DNA of 64,000 bases from Gillisella taibaishanensis (GCF_001938985.1 NZ_MKIN01000019.1:186001-250000), one strand, 5' to 3'. Positions 9,048 to 17,455 are shown, counted from the stretch's first letter. Made by a program: numbers and translations. Notes: generated from the letters alone by a model not told the origin.

Positions 9048-9442
9048 ACGACCAAACGCACGCACATCCCCATGGCCACGGCCATGGTCACCACCATGGC
9101 GGCCATGAGGCCAGCCACGGCTCGATGAAGACCTACATGATCGGCTTCATCCTGTCGGTGATCCTGACGGCCATCCCCTTCTATCTCGTGATGACCGGCG
9201 TGATCGACAACAAGGCTCTTCTGGCTGGCATCGTCATGGGTCTCGGCGGCATTCAGGTCGTAGTTCACATGATTTACTTCCTGCACATGAACACCAAGTC
9301 CGAAGGCGGCTGGAACATGATGGCGCTGATCTTCACGATCATCGTCGTCGTCATCGCGCTGTCCGGTTCGCTTTGGGTCATGCATCATTTGAACACCAAC
9401 ATGATGCCGATGAGCCCGGACATGATGCGAAACGTGCCCTAA
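9044..9442 (+). CDS. cyoD: Cytochrome o ubiquinol oxidase subunit IV
   Basis: This 132-aa protein has three transmembrane helices typical of CyoD ([59 protein letters not shown]). It aids assembly of the CuB/heme centre in subunit I. The N-terminus is unusually His-rich, with 12 His in the first 25 residues ([16 protein letters not shown]), a possible metal-binding segment. The C-terminus is Met-rich ([10 protein letters not shown]). The start codon overlaps the cyoC stop. Confidence 0.95.
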   Translation: MNDQTHAHPHGHGHGHHHGGHEASHGSMKTYMIGFILSVILTAIPFYLVMTGVIDNKALLAGIVMGLGGIQVVVHMIYFLHMNTKSEGGWNMMALIFTIIVVVIALSGSLWVMHHLNTNMMPMSPDMMRNVP

Positions 9443-9458
9443 GGCAAAAAATAAAGGC

Positions 9459-9480
9459 GGGCGGCATGAAAATGCCGCCC
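9459..9480 (+). other. Hairpin between cyoD and the SURF1-like gene
   Basis: GGGCGGCA and TGCCGCCC form a perfect 8-bp stem around a 6-nt loop (TGAAAA), 16 bp after the cyoD stop and 21 bp before the SURF1 start. No U-tract follows, so it is more likely an mRNA stability or processing element than a terminator. Confidence 0.45.
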
Positions 9481-9501
9481 GATCCGTTTGAGGAGCATGA
9501 A

Positions 9502-10251
9502 ATGGCTGCGCAGCAACCCGAACGCCAATTCACGGCAAAGAAACTCGCCCTGTGCGGTTTCCTGCTTTTGGCCACAGCCGCGTTCATCGCTCTTGGAATC
9601 TGGCAGATCGAACGGCTGGGTTGGAAGCGAGCGCTGATCGCCCGCGTCGACGCAAGGGTTCATGCCGAGCCGGTGGAAATGCCCGCACCGCCGCAATGGC
9701 AAGCCATCAACCGCGACGATGACGAATACCGCCATATCCGCGCCGAGGGTGTATTCCAGAACGACAAGGAAACGCTGGTTTATGCTTCGACCGAGCTTGG
9801 GGCAGGCTACTGGGTTATCACCCCGCTGAAGACGGTCAATGACGGTACGGTCCTCATCAATCGAGGGTTTGTACCGATTGAGCGGAAGGATTCCGCAAGC
9901 CGCAGCGCAGGGCAGATTTCCACGCCTGTCAGTGTGTCCGGACTACTGCGGATCTCAGAGCCGAACGGAACGCTGCTGCGCTCGAATGATCCTGGAGCGG
10001 ACCGCTGGTACTCACGTGATGTTCAGGCGATTGCGCAAAAGCGTGACCTCGGTACAGTGGCGCCCTTCTTCATCGATGCCGATAAGACTGACAATCCCGG
10101 TGGCTATCCTGTTGGCGGTCTCACGCAGGTCAAGTTTCCAAACAGCCATCTTCAATATGCAATCACTTGGTTTGTCATGGCGGCGATGAGCGTCGTCTTT
10201 CTCTGGTTTCTCATCACCCACAAGCAAACGCAAATCGCCCCGGAGCAATAA
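9502..10251 (+). CDS. SURF1-like oxidase assembly protein
   Basis: The product is 249 aa with the SURF1/Shy1 layout: one transmembrane helix near the N-terminus (LALCGFLLLATAAFIALGIWQ), a large periplasmic domain and a second helix at the C-terminus (YAITWFVMAAMSVVFLWFL). Conserved family motifs include GIWQIERLGWK, the VLINRGFVP strand and the NSHLQYAITWF segment. SURF1 proteins assist heme insertion into heme-copper oxidases, consistent with its place after cyoABCD. The frame is open further upstream (to 9373), but the ATG at 9502 has GAGGAG six bases before it. A hairpin separates it from cyoD. Confidence 0.88.
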   Translation: MAAQQPERQFTAKKLALCGFLLLATAAFIALGIWQIERLGWKRALIARVDARVHAEPVEMPAPPQWQAINRDDDEYRHIRAEGVFQNDKETLVYASTELGAGYWVITPLKTVNDGTVLINRGFVPIERKDSASRSAGQISTPVSVSGLLRISEPNGTLLRSNDPGADRWYSRDVQAIAQKRDLGTVAPFFIDADKTDNPGGYPVGGLTQVKFPNSHLQYAITWFVMAAMSVVFLWFLITHKQTQIAPEQ

Positions 10252-10266
10252 AGCGGCCGGGGCGAT
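10234..10266 (+). terminator. Possible terminator at the end of the cyo operon
   Basis: ATCGCCCCGG and CCGGGGCGAT form a 10-bp stem overlapping the SURF1 stop codon. The following bases (TGATGATTG) are only weakly T-rich. A second small hairpin, CCGCAA/TTGCGG, lies at 10277-10294. Confidence 0.4.
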
Positions 10267-10307
10267 TGATGATTGTCCGCAACGATAATTGCGGCCGATC
10301 AATGTGA

Positions 10308-10637
10308 TTACTTGCAGGTTTCCTTGGCATTCGGGCTAGCTGATGGAGCGGCCTGCTGAGTGTTCGTCTGGGTCTTCGCGTCGCTCATATGACGGCAGTC
10401 GTCATTATCCGCGCCGCCGTTCTTGCTGCCATTGGACATGGAGCCCGAACCGCCGCCAGAGGAATTATTTCCGGCTGAGCCGCTGCCGCTATTGGACGAA
10501 GCGCCGCTGCTGGAGCCGCTCGACGATGTTCCCGAACCTCCATTCGCACCGCCACCGCTGCCGCCAGCCGATTGTGCAAAAGCCGATGTCGCCATTCCAA
10601 GGGTTAAAAGCGATACCGCGATCAATTTCATGGTCAT
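10308..10637 (-). CDS. Small secreted Gly/Ser-rich protein of unknown function
   Basis: The 109-aa product has a clean signal peptide (MKLIAVSLLTLGMATSAFAQ). The mature part is low complexity, Gly/Ser/Asn-rich for about 55 residues, then a short segment with two Cys (DDCRHMSD and the terminal ETCK). No domain is recognised. The start at 10637 (MTMKLIAVS) is preceded by GAGGAG at six bases. Such repeats could be a flexible surface or extracellular polypeptide, but the sequence does not show a role. Confidence 0.65.
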   Translation of the reverse strand: MTMKLIAVSLLTLGMATSAFAQSAGGSGGGANGGSGTSSSGSSSGASSNSGSGSAGNNSSGGGSGSMSNGSKNGGADNDDCRHMSDAKTQTNTQQAAPSASPNAKETCK

Positions 10638-10760
10638 GGATGTCTCCTCGTGTTTTATGCTTACCTGCTTCAAATCGCAACAGCACGAGATAGTTCCGAC
10701 AAAGGCGCTTTACCTTTGATAGTATTTTTTTAAAAAGGATGGCTGGCCGTTGGCCTCATG

Positions 10761-10850
10761 GCGGAAGAGGTGGGATTCGAACCCACGGTACGGTCTCCCG
10801 CACGCCGGTTTTCAAGACCGGTTCCTTAAACCACTCGGACACTCTTCCGC
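10761..10850 (-). tRNA. tRNA-Ser (anticodon TGA)
   Basis: This 90-nt cloverleaf on the minus strand has a 7-bp acceptor stem (GCGGAAG/CTTCCGC), a D-arm, an anticodon stem ACCGG/CCGGT enclosing CTTGAAA (anticodon TGA), a long variable arm typical of serine tRNAs, and the T-loop GTTCGAATC. CCA is not encoded. No integrase or att duplication is seen beside it. Confidence 0.95.
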
Positions 10851-10969
10851 ATAGGCGGTCGCTAACGACACCTAGAATCTTTCGGTTCACAAAGATCCTA
10901 GAAACGGCCTTATAATGAGCCGGTCGGGAAGGTCAACAGTTTTGGCATATCCTGTTGATTGACAGCTGC

Positions 10970-11722
10970 CTAGCCGCGGCGTCGTTGGTGGTAGTCCTCG
11001 AGCAACGGTCCAAACGACGCAACGGCGAGTGGGAGCGCGAGGAACGCGGCAGCGGGAACGCCGAGCCGTTGGAAAAGCAGGGCGCCGATGACGCCGCCGC
11101 CGAAAAACAGGCCGACCATACGTGACAAAAGCCAGAGTTTTTCAAGGTCGGCTTTGACGGGAGGATAGGCGCTATGGCGGGCCGAATGGCCGTTCCAATA
11201 GAACAATTTGCCGAGTTCGATGCCTGTATCCGTGACGAGACCCGTCACATGCGTCGTTCTGATCCTCGCACCCGACAGCTTTGTGATAATGGCGTTCTGG
11301 AGGCCCATGATGAAGCAAAGCAGGGCAACGATAAAAACCGTGGCGGCTGCCTTGCTGCCGAAGCCTATCGAGCCGCTAAGCGCAAACAGGCCCATCAGCC
11401 AAGCCTCGACCGCCAGCGGCAGAGCGTATACCGAACGTAAGTCGCGTCTGCGGCCCCAATTGATCAAAATAGCGGAGCATCCTGCGCCGGACAGAAAGAA
11501 ACCGAGCGCCAGCATTCCCACCAGAAGCAATTTCACCTCGCCCAGCACCAAATTGTCTGCCATGGACGATACGATGCCCGACATGTGTGACGTGTATTGC
11601 CCAATCGCCATAAATCCCCCGGCATTGGCGGCGCCGGCAATGAATGTGAGATAAAATGCAAGGTGGCGGTCGGTTGTTTCGGTGCGATCGCGATGGGCAA
11701 GACTTTGAAAATGGCGTTTCAT
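10970..11722 (-). CDS. YoaK/DUF1275 family membrane protein
   Basis: This 250-aa protein has about six transmembrane segments and the DUF1275 hallmarks: GAANAGGFMAIGQYTSHMSG near residue 30, and a later segment with MGLQNAIITKLSGARIRTTH and TGLVTDTGIELGK. The family is widespread and of unknown transport or sensing role. Two starts are possible; I prefer the ATG at 11722 (MKRHFQSLAHRDR), although neither it nor 11806 has a convincing ribosome site. The gene is divergent from cpxR, so it lies next to the CpxR box and may be under the same control. Confidence 0.8.
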   Translation of the reverse strand: MKRHFQSLAHRDRTETTDRHLAFYLTFIAGAANAGGFMAIGQYTSHMSGIVSSMADNLVLGEVKLLLVGMLALGFFLSGAGCSAILINWGRRRDLRSVYALPLAVEAWLMGLFALSGSIGFGSKAAATVFIVALLCFIMGLQNAIITKLSGARIRTTHVTGLVTDTGIELGKLFYWNGHSARHSAYPPVKADLEKLWLLSRMVGLFFGGGVIGALLFQRLGVPAAAFLALPLAVASFGPLLEDYHQRRRG

Positions 11723-11851
11723 CGGTAAACCAAAGGTGGACTCGCCGGGCTTGACGGATCGACCGGAATATTCCGCCTCGCTCAATCCGTTTGCAAGCCA
11801 TTCCAAAGTGGCTGCGCGGGCTATCTCGCGGATTTTTCATATCGTGCAAAC

Positions 11852-11866
11852 GTAAATTTATGTAAA
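11852..11866 (+). promoter_or_regulatory. CpxR box
   Basis: GTAAATTTATGTAAA is an exact match to the enterobacterial CpxR consensus GTAAA-N5-GTAAA. It lies 59 bp upstream of cpxR, so autoregulation is likely, and it also faces the divergent DUF1275 gene. Confidence 0.75.
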
Positions 11867-11925
11867 ATCTCGGCAGCCTTGTCCGTTTGGCCCTATAACC
11901 GAGCGCGATTGGAAAGAATAGGACA

Positions 11926-12615
11926 ATGACGCGCGTTCTCCTGATTGACGACGACCTGGAATTTACGGGTTTACTCTGCGAATACCTGACGGAAGAAGGC
12001 TTTCAGGCTGATGCCACGGATGATGGCAAGAAAGGCATTGCCATGGTTGAGGCAGGCCTGACGGATATTATCGTGCTCGATGTCATGATGCCGATCATGA
12101 ACGGCGTTGACCTGTTGCAGAAAATCAGAAAATCAAGCGAAATCCCGATCATGATGCTGACTGCGCGGGGCGACGACAAGGACCGCATCACCGGGTTGGA
12201 CCTCGGCGCTGACGATTATGTCTCAAAGCCTTGCTCTCCAGGCGAACTTGTCGCCCGATTGCGTGCCATTTTGCGCCGCACCGGCAGGCCTGCTCAGGAT
12301 CAATCCCTGCTACCATTGAAGAGCGGTAACCTCGTCCTTAATCCTACCAGTAGGCAGGCCCAGTTTGAGGGCGTAGCGCTGACATTGACAGGCACGGAGT
12401 ACAATTTGCTGGAGCTTTTGGTGCGCAATGGCGGCCGGGTGGTTTCCAAGCAAGACATCTCGCAGAGTGTGTTTGGCCGACCTTTGACGCCGTTCGATCG
12501 GCGGATCGACGTGCACCTGAGCAGTGTCCGCCAGAAACTTGGGCTCCGCGCTGACGGGCAGAGCTGGATTCAGTCGGTGCGTGGCCAGGGTTACATTCTG
12601 TTGCGGGATGCCTGA
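11926..12615 (+). CDS. cpxR: Response regulator, CpxR-like (OmpR family)
   Basis: This 229-aa protein has an N-terminal receiver domain (acidic pair at DDD 8-10, phospho-acceptor Asp52 in IIVLDVMMP, Lys in ADDYVSKP) and a C-terminal OmpR-type winged helix. The DNA-binding part is notably close to E. coli CpxR: LVLNPTSRQAQFEG, LTLTGTEYNLLELL, FGRPLTPFDRRIDVHLSSVR. CpxRA senses envelope stress in enterobacteria. An exact CpxR box upstream supports the assignment. The stop TGA overlaps the cpxA ATG by one base. Confidence 0.88.
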   Translation: MTRVLLIDDDLEFTGLLCEYLTEEGFQADATDDGKKGIAMVEAGLTDIIVLDVMMPIMNGVDLLQKIRKSSEIPIMMLTARGDDKDRITGLDLGADDYVSKPCSPGELVARLRAILRRTGRPAQDQSLLPLKSGNLVLNPTSRQAQFEGVALTLTGTEYNLLELLVRNGGRVVSKQDISQSVFGRPLTPFDRRIDVHLSSVRQKLGLRADGQSWIQSVRGQGYILLRDA

Positions 12616-13922
12616 TGCCCCGTTTATTTTGGCGTTTTTTCTTCATTGTCTGGCTGACGATTACGCTCACGACCATGATGGGCATATCTCTGCCTATGCT
12701 CGGTGGCCAACTCCCACCCCATATCCGCATGGCCAATATTCAAAACCGGCTGATAGCCGCGCAAATGGCCGACATGCTACAAAGGCAGGGCCTTGTCCAG
12801 ACGCAAGCCTTCATCGATCACCTGCCACGCGACAGCGATGCACTTCCACCCCGGCTCGTCCTTGCTACTGACCAACAGCTGCCCTGCACTGAAGCATCGT
12901 ACCCGGGACGGATTGTAATGTCCGTGGATGGCAAATGTTATACCTTGGGTATCGGCGAGCGAAAACTCCGGGATAATTGGCCCTTTCTCCTACCGTGGCT
13001 CACGGGCTTCGTAGCTAGCCTGTTTTCGGCTTATCTGTTGACGAAGTATCTGCTGACGCCGATGGAACGCTTGCGTCACGGGTTGAAGGCTCTGGCCGAG
13101 GGCCATTTTAGTGTCCGCATCCACGATCAATTGAAGAACCGTAAGGACGAAATCGGGGTGCTTACCCAGCATTTCGATATCAGTGCCCTTCGCCTGCAGG
13201 AACTGCATGAAGGCAGGGAGCGGCTGTTTCATGATGTCTCTCATGAGCTTCGCTCTCCCCTGTCCCGTCTCCAGGCCGTCACGGGAATCCTGCGTAAGAA
13301 CCCAGGTCGATTGCCTGATCTGCTGGACCGCATGGATCATGAAATCGAACGACTGGACCGGCTAGTTGGCGAGATCCTGGCACTGGCAAGGCTTTCGTCG
13401 AAGACGGACGAGGAGACGCCGCTTCAGATCATCGACCTTCTCGATATTCTAGATGACATCGTTCAGGATGCCACCTTCGAGGCGCAGGAAAAGGCGGTGA
13501 CGATCGAGTTCTCCCGCAGCGGCACCTTTGTCGCCGCCGTAAACGGCGAACTGGTTTACCGCGCAATCGAAAATGTGCTGCGCAATGCAATAAAATATAC
13601 CGGTGCAGGCACTACGGTCCGCATCAAGACCAAGGTCGGGCTCGATGGCCTGACACTATGCATTGCGGACGAAGGGCCCGGCGTAAGGGAAGAGGATCTA
13701 GAAAGCATTTTTCGGCCCTTCATGAGTTCCGGTAGCACGGGCAGCAGCAGTAGCACGTCAGGCTACGGTCTAGGTCTCGCCATTGCCAAGACGGCGGTGG
13801 AGCGGCATGGCGGCCGGGTCTTTGCGGTCAACATCGTCCCGCATGGACTAAAGGTCACGATGATGTTCCCCGCCGATCAGAATAGCAGGCCCGAGAACTA
13901 CAACACCCTGCGCCAGGGATGA
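12615..13922 (+). CDS. cpxA: Sensor histidine kinase, CpxA-like
   Basis: This 435-aa inner-membrane kinase has TM1 at about residues 7-29, a short periplasmic sensor of about 95 residues, TM2 at about 124-147, and a HAMP domain at about 148-200. The HisKA motif FHDVSHELRSPLSRLQ has His210 as the likely phosphorylation site. The HATPase domain shows an N box (NVLRNAIKYTG), G1 (DEGPGV) and G2 (GYGLGLAIAKT). The periplasmic part carries a Cys pair (PCTEAS, GKCYTLG), which might form a disulfide. It is coupled to cpxR by a TGATG overlap. A terminator overlaps its stop codon. Confidence 0.88.
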   Translation: MPRLFWRFFFIVWLTITLTTMMGISLPMLGGQLPPHIRMANIQNRLIAAQMADMLQRQGLVQTQAFIDHLPRDSDALPPRLVLATDQQLPCTEASYPGRIVMSVDGKCYTLGIGERKLRDNWPFLLPWLTGFVASLFSAYLLTKYLLTPMERLRHGLKALAEGHFSVRIHDQLKNRKDEIGVLTQHFDISALRLQELHEGRERLFHDVSHELRSPLSRLQAVTGILRKNPGRLPDLLDRMDHEIERLDRLVGEILALARLSSKTDEETPLQIIDLLDILDDIVQDATFEAQEKAVTIEFSRSGTFVAAVNGELVYRAIENVLRNAIKYTGAGTTVRIKTKVGLDGLTLCIADEGPGVREEDLESIFRPFMSSGSTGSSSSTSGYGLGLAIAKTAVERHGGRVFAVNIVPHGLKVTMMFPADQNSRPENYNTLRQG

Positions 13923-13936
13923 CGCAGGGTGTTTTT
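13903..13936 (+). terminator. Rho-independent terminator of cpxRA
   Basis: ACACCCTGCG and CGCAGGGTGT form a 10-bp stem directly followed by TTTT. The stem includes the cpxA stop codon region. The opposite-strand ABC transporter also ends nearby, so it may act partly in both directions. Confidence 0.85.
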
Positions 13937-13966
13937 CTCGCAGAGGCTGTGTGACCGGCATGGCGG

Positions 13967-15778
13967 TTATTCGCCGATTACGAGGCCTTTCGTCAGTTCC
14001 AGCGCCTGGCGTTCGAACAGGCCGCGATAGATCCCGGCCTTCATCCGGATCAGGCTTTCATGAGTGCCCTCCTCCGCAATCTTACCGTGATCGAATACCA
14101 GCAGCCGGTCGAGTGCCCTGACCGTGGACAGTCGATGCGCCACGACAAGTGTCGTCCTGCCCTGCATCAACCGTTCCATGGCATGCTGAATCAGCATTTC
14201 CGATTCCGAGTCGAGGCTGGATGTGGCCTCGTCGAGGATCAGGATCGGCGCATCCGCCAGGAAGGCGCGGGCGATGGCGATGCGCTGGCGTTCACCACCG
14301 GACAGTTTGATGCCGCGTTCGCCGACAAGCGTTCCGTAGCCCTTGGGCAGAGCCTGGATGAAGCCGTGAGCGCTGGCAAGCTTCGCTGCCGTCTCGACTT
14401 CTTCCTGACTCGCGGAAGGCCGAGCATAGGCGATGTTTTCCGCCAGCGACCGGTGAAACAGGATTGGCTCCTGTTGGACAATCGCGATCTGCCGGCGCAG
14501 TGACGTCTGCGCGACATGAGCAATGTCTTGGCCGTCGATGCGGATCGCCCCGCCATTTACGTCGTGCAGCCGCTGGATCAGCTTGATGAACGTCGTCTTT
14601 CCGGAGCCGGAATGACCGACCAGACCGACGCGCTCGCCGGGCTGGATCACCACGGAGAAGTCCTTATACAGCGGCGCAAAATGGCTGCCGTAATGGAAAC
14701 TCACCCGGTCGAACTCGATCCTGCCGCGGTCGATCTGGATTGGCTTAGCACCCGGTATGTCTTCAACCCCTAACGGCTGCTGCTGGAGAACGACGAGCTC
14801 TTCCATGTCATTCACAGAGCGCTGCAGGTTGCGGATATGCATCCCAATTTCCCGCAGATAGCCTTGGAGAATGAAGAAAGCAGTCAGCACGAAGGTGATG
14901 TCACCAGGGCTGGCCTTGCCCGTACTCCACAGCCAGAGTGCAAGGCCGAGCACACCGCCGCGCAGCACCATCAGCAACAATGCTTGCAAGCTGCCGTTCA
15001 ACGTACCGCGCGTCCAAGTCCGCCGGGTGCGATCCTGCCAGCGGCGAAGAACCCAGCTCAGCCGGTGTTCTTCACGGCTTTCCGCCCCAAACGCCTTGAC
15101 CACGGCGTTGCAGGTCACGGCATCGGCCAAGGAGCCGCCGAGTTTCGTGTCCCAGCCGTTTGCCATGCTGGCCAGCGGCGCGACGTAGCGCAGCGCCATC
15201 GTGGCAGTGAAGAGGACGAAGCAGACCGAGCCGGTTCCGACCAGCAAGCCCATCATCGGCCAGTGCCACGCCATGAGCGCCGTAGAGCCAATCAGCATGA
15301 CCAGCGACGGGAACAGCGCGACGAACACCGTGTCGTTCAAGAGATCAAGCGCCCACATACCACGGGTCACTTTACGGACGGTGGAGCCAGCAAAGCTGTT
15401 GGCATGCCAGTCGCTTGAAAACCGCTGGATACGTGCGAAGGCGTCCGCCGCAATGTCGGACATCGACCGAAGCGTGAACCCGATGATGGCCGTAAACGTC
15501 GCGTGCCGTAAAACGACTGCGCTTGCAGACAGTGCCATCAGCCAGATAAATGCAGCCACGGCATTGCCCCAGGCTGCGGCATCATCGGCCCGACCAGAGA
15601 CAACCGCATCGACCAGTCGACCGGAGAAGAGCGGTGTCAGCACATCCGCCAGTGTTGAGAGAAGCACGGCGCAGAGCATGAAGCCGGCGCGCACCGGCTG
15701 GCGGCGCCAATGGACTGCGCAGAAGCGAAAAACAATGCGAAATGCTCCGTTGGAGCGTGATTTATAACCCAAAGCCAT
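13967..15778 (-). CDS. ABC transporter, fused permease and ATP-binding domains (exporter type)
   Basis: The 603-aa product is a half-transporter. Six transmembrane helices occupy about residues 25-320 and the nucleotide-binding domain about 355-590. Visible motifs are Walker A (GHSGSGKTTFI), Q-loop (VQQEPILFH), signature (LSGGERQRIAIARA), Walker B (ILILDEATSSLD) and the H-loop (VVAHRLSTVR). It should act as a homodimer exporting a lipid, peptide or drug; the substrate cannot be read from sequence. It is transcribed alone, convergent with cpxRA. Confidence 0.9.
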   Translation of the reverse strand: MALGYKSRSNGAFRIVFRFCAVHWRRQPVRAGFMLCAVLLSTLADVLTPLFSGRLVDAVVSGRADDAAAWGNAVAAFIWLMALSASAVVLRHATFTAIIGFTLRSMSDIAADAFARIQRFSSDWHANSFAGSTVRKVTRGMWALDLLNDTVFVALFPSLVMLIGSTALMAWHWPMMGLLVGTGSVCFVLFTATMALRYVAPLASMANGWDTKLGGSLADAVTCNAVVKAFGAESREEHRLSWVLRRWQDRTRRTWTRGTLNGSLQALLLMVLRGGVLGLALWLWSTGKASPGDITFVLTAFFILQGYLREIGMHIRNLQRSVNDMEELVVLQQQPLGVEDIPGAKPIQIDRGRIEFDRVSFHYGSHFAPLYKDFSVVIQPGERVGLVGHSGSGKTTFIKLIQRLHDVNGGAIRIDGQDIAHVAQTSLRRQIAIVQQEPILFHRSLAENIAYARPSASQEEVETAAKLASAHGFIQALPKGYGTLVGERGIKLSGGERQRIAIARAFLADAPILILDEATSSLDSESEMLIQHAMERLMQGRTTLVVAHRLSTVRALDRLLVFDHGKIAEEGTHESLIRMKAGIYRGLFERQALELTKGLVIGE

Positions 15779-16180
15779 AGGAAATCCCGGCGCAAACCGG
15801 CTCCGACACTATGAAAACAACGAAAACCGCGCGAGGCGCGATAAAGCGGCGTTAGAGTGGAAAATCAGAAACCCGGACGCGCCGGATTCAACACAGTGCA
15901 ACGGCTAGACCGTTGAAACGCAGATCAGCTGCGTCGGGCGCTGGCCGATAGTGGATCGGCGCTGGCCACCGGGGAGGTGGAAAAATATGCCATAATGCCT
16001 CCCTGACTGGTGTTGAAGATGTGTGATTTTTAACGGCACTTGTTTTCGATGCCAATACTGAAATGTCAGATTCTGGCCGAAACATCAGCTATGCGGTAAT
16101 CCTGCCACAGCTCCCTTGAGTTCCAGATGCGGCGAATGCGAGTTCGCCGCATGTTTTTGTTATATGAAAAGCATTTATTT
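15779..16180. other. Intergenic region with an unassigned plus-strand terminator; possible small RNA
   Basis: About 400 bp with no convincing protein gene. It holds a CCACC/GGTGG hairpin at about 15966-15980 and ends in a strong plus-strand terminator (16127-16158) that no annotated plus-strand gene uses. See findings. Confidence 0.4.
16127..16158 (+). terminator. Orphan Rho-independent terminator
   Basis: ATGCGGCGAA/TTCGCCGCAT forms a perfect 10-bp stem with a 6-nt loop, followed by GTTTTT on the plus strand. Upstream plus-strand genes are absent: the ABC gene is on the other strand. On the minus strand the 3' flank has no T-run, so it poorly serves the 53-aa gene. Confidence 0.7.
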
Positions 16181-16342
16181 TCAGGAGTGGGTCTTGTCGT
16201 CGGCTGCCAACGGATTTTCTGGCTGTGTCGCGCCTGGATGATAACCGACAACGTAGAATGCGCCGATCAGGCATGCGATGATGAAAAGCGCGCCGACAAA
16301 GATCTGCATGCGACGCTTGGGCTTCTGTGCGTGATGTTTCAT
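16181..16342 (-). CDS. Small single-pass membrane protein (53 aa), unknown function
   Basis: A short ORF with a good ribosome site (AGAGGTGAC before ATG). The product has a basic, His-containing N-terminus (MKHHAQKPKRRMQ), one transmembrane helix (IFVGALFIIACLIGAFYVVG) and a polar tail ending DDKTHS. The positive-inside pattern predicts a cytoplasmic N-terminus. It lies 55 bp downstream of, and on the same strand as, a small secreted-protein gene. Family not recognised. Confidence 0.6.
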   Translation of the reverse strand: MKHHAQKPKRRMQIFVGALFIIACLIGAFYVVGYHPGATQPENPLAADDKTHS

Positions 16343-16397
16343 GTCACCTCTAGGTGGTGGTTTTGCTTAAAGTGCCAGGTCAACTGACCGGCAGGAG

Positions 16398-16760
16398 TTA
16401 TTTGCGGGTCATCAGCGCCCGCATTTCTTCAAAGCGCCGCCGACGATCGTCTGCGCGCTCTCCCTCCGAATAACATGTGCTGGAGATGCAGAATTTGGTC
16501 AGGCCATACGGAGGCTTCGCATTTTGGAATTCGCAGTCGATGACGTCGTCCATTTTGGATGCGTCGGTGTCGGCGCGTTCGGAGAAGCTGATGCGGGCAC
16601 CGGGCGGCTGCAATTCCGGGAAGCTTTGGGCTTGGCCAAGCTTCACATCGGGTTTCATTAGGAAATTCTGCAACACGCTACGGCACGCTTGTTCAAGCTC
16701 GGGCGACTGCGCCATAGCCGGCATGGCGGTGGCAAGCAGGATCGGTAAAACATATTTCAT
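16398..16760 (-). CDS. Hypothetical secreted protein
   Basis: The 120-aa product begins with a signal peptide (MKYVLPILLATAMPAMAQS). The mature part has four Cys (EQACRSV, IDCEF, KFCISSTCYSE), suggesting one or two disulfides in the periplasm. The frame is open ten codons upstream, but the ATG at 16760 is preceded by ACGAGAG and begins the signal peptide properly. No known domain recognised. Divergent from the BA14K gene. Confidence 0.68.
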   Translation of the reverse strand: MKYVLPILLATAMPAMAQSPELEQACRSVLQNFLMKPDVKLGQAQSFPELQPPGARISFSERADTDASKMDDVIDCEFQNAKPPYGLTKFCISSTCYSEGERADDRRRRFEEMRALMTRK

Positions 16761-16930
16761 CGAAAACGCTCTCGTTGATGAAGTCGGCAATAAAGCTACG
16801 GAGCGCGGTTTTTGTTCCCTATTTATGAATTATGAACAGCGCGACTATTCTACCTTCCCGGCGAATTGGAACTTTATGCGGGACTGAATCATTTAAGGGC
16901 CTGAGAATAAAAAAGGTATGAGGTGAGGAA

Positions 16931-17422
16931 ATGAAGACATTTGCTGCTATTTTTCTGTCTGCTGCGACACTTGTGACCAGCCTGACACCGGCGGTGAGCG
17001 CCTCTGCCGCAACAAGCGCAATGGCCAACTCTGTAATTCAGCCTGTGCAGCGGCAAGGAACTTCGGTTGCGGTAGATGGGGTCCAGGTGGCTGAAAACAG
17101 CTGGGCAGACGACCGCAGGCAGCGCCGCTACATGATGCAGCACCGCGACCGTCATTGGGAAGATCGGCGTTGGCGCGACCGCCGAAGCGATTACCGTGAC
17201 CGTTATGACGGGCGCTACGATCGTCGTCACCACCATAACAATGCCGGTGCGATCATTGGCGGTCTTGCGGCAGGTGCAATTATTGGTGGCGCACTAAGCG
17301 CTGGCGCTCATCGTGGCGATTCGCACAGCCAGTGGTGCTCTAATCGTTATCGCTCTTACAGGGCTTCCGATAATACCTATCAGCCCAACTACGGCCCTCG
17401 CCGCCAGTGCGTTTCCCCGTAA
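16931..17422 (+). CDS. BA14K family protein
   Basis: The 163-aa product has a signal peptide ([18 protein letters not shown]), then an Arg/Asp/His-rich segment ([20 protein letters not shown]), a glycine-zipper-like hydrophobic stretch ([20 protein letters not shown]) and a C-terminal BA14K motif with W-C-x-NRYRSYR and the [12 protein letters not shown] ending. BA14K proteins, first described as a Brucella immunoreactive antigen with lectin-like activity, are common in Rhizobiales. AGGTGAGGAA precedes the ATG, and a clear terminator follows. Confidence 0.87.
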   Translation: MKTFAAIFLSAATLVTSLTPAVSASAATSAMANSVIQPVQRQGTSVAVDGVQVAENSWADDRRQRRYMMQHRDRHWEDRRWRDRRSDYRDRYDGRYDRRHHHNNAGAIIGGLAAGAIIGGALSAGAHRGDSHSQWCSNRYRSYRASDNTYQPNYGPRRQCVSP

Positions 17423-17455
17423 TGCGGTTAGAAAACTCAAATTAGAGTTCAGTGA

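Noticed and set aside
10761..10850. tRNA-Ser gene as an integration site for a mobile element
   Set aside because: No integrase, no repeated tRNA 3' end and no change in gene type on either side.
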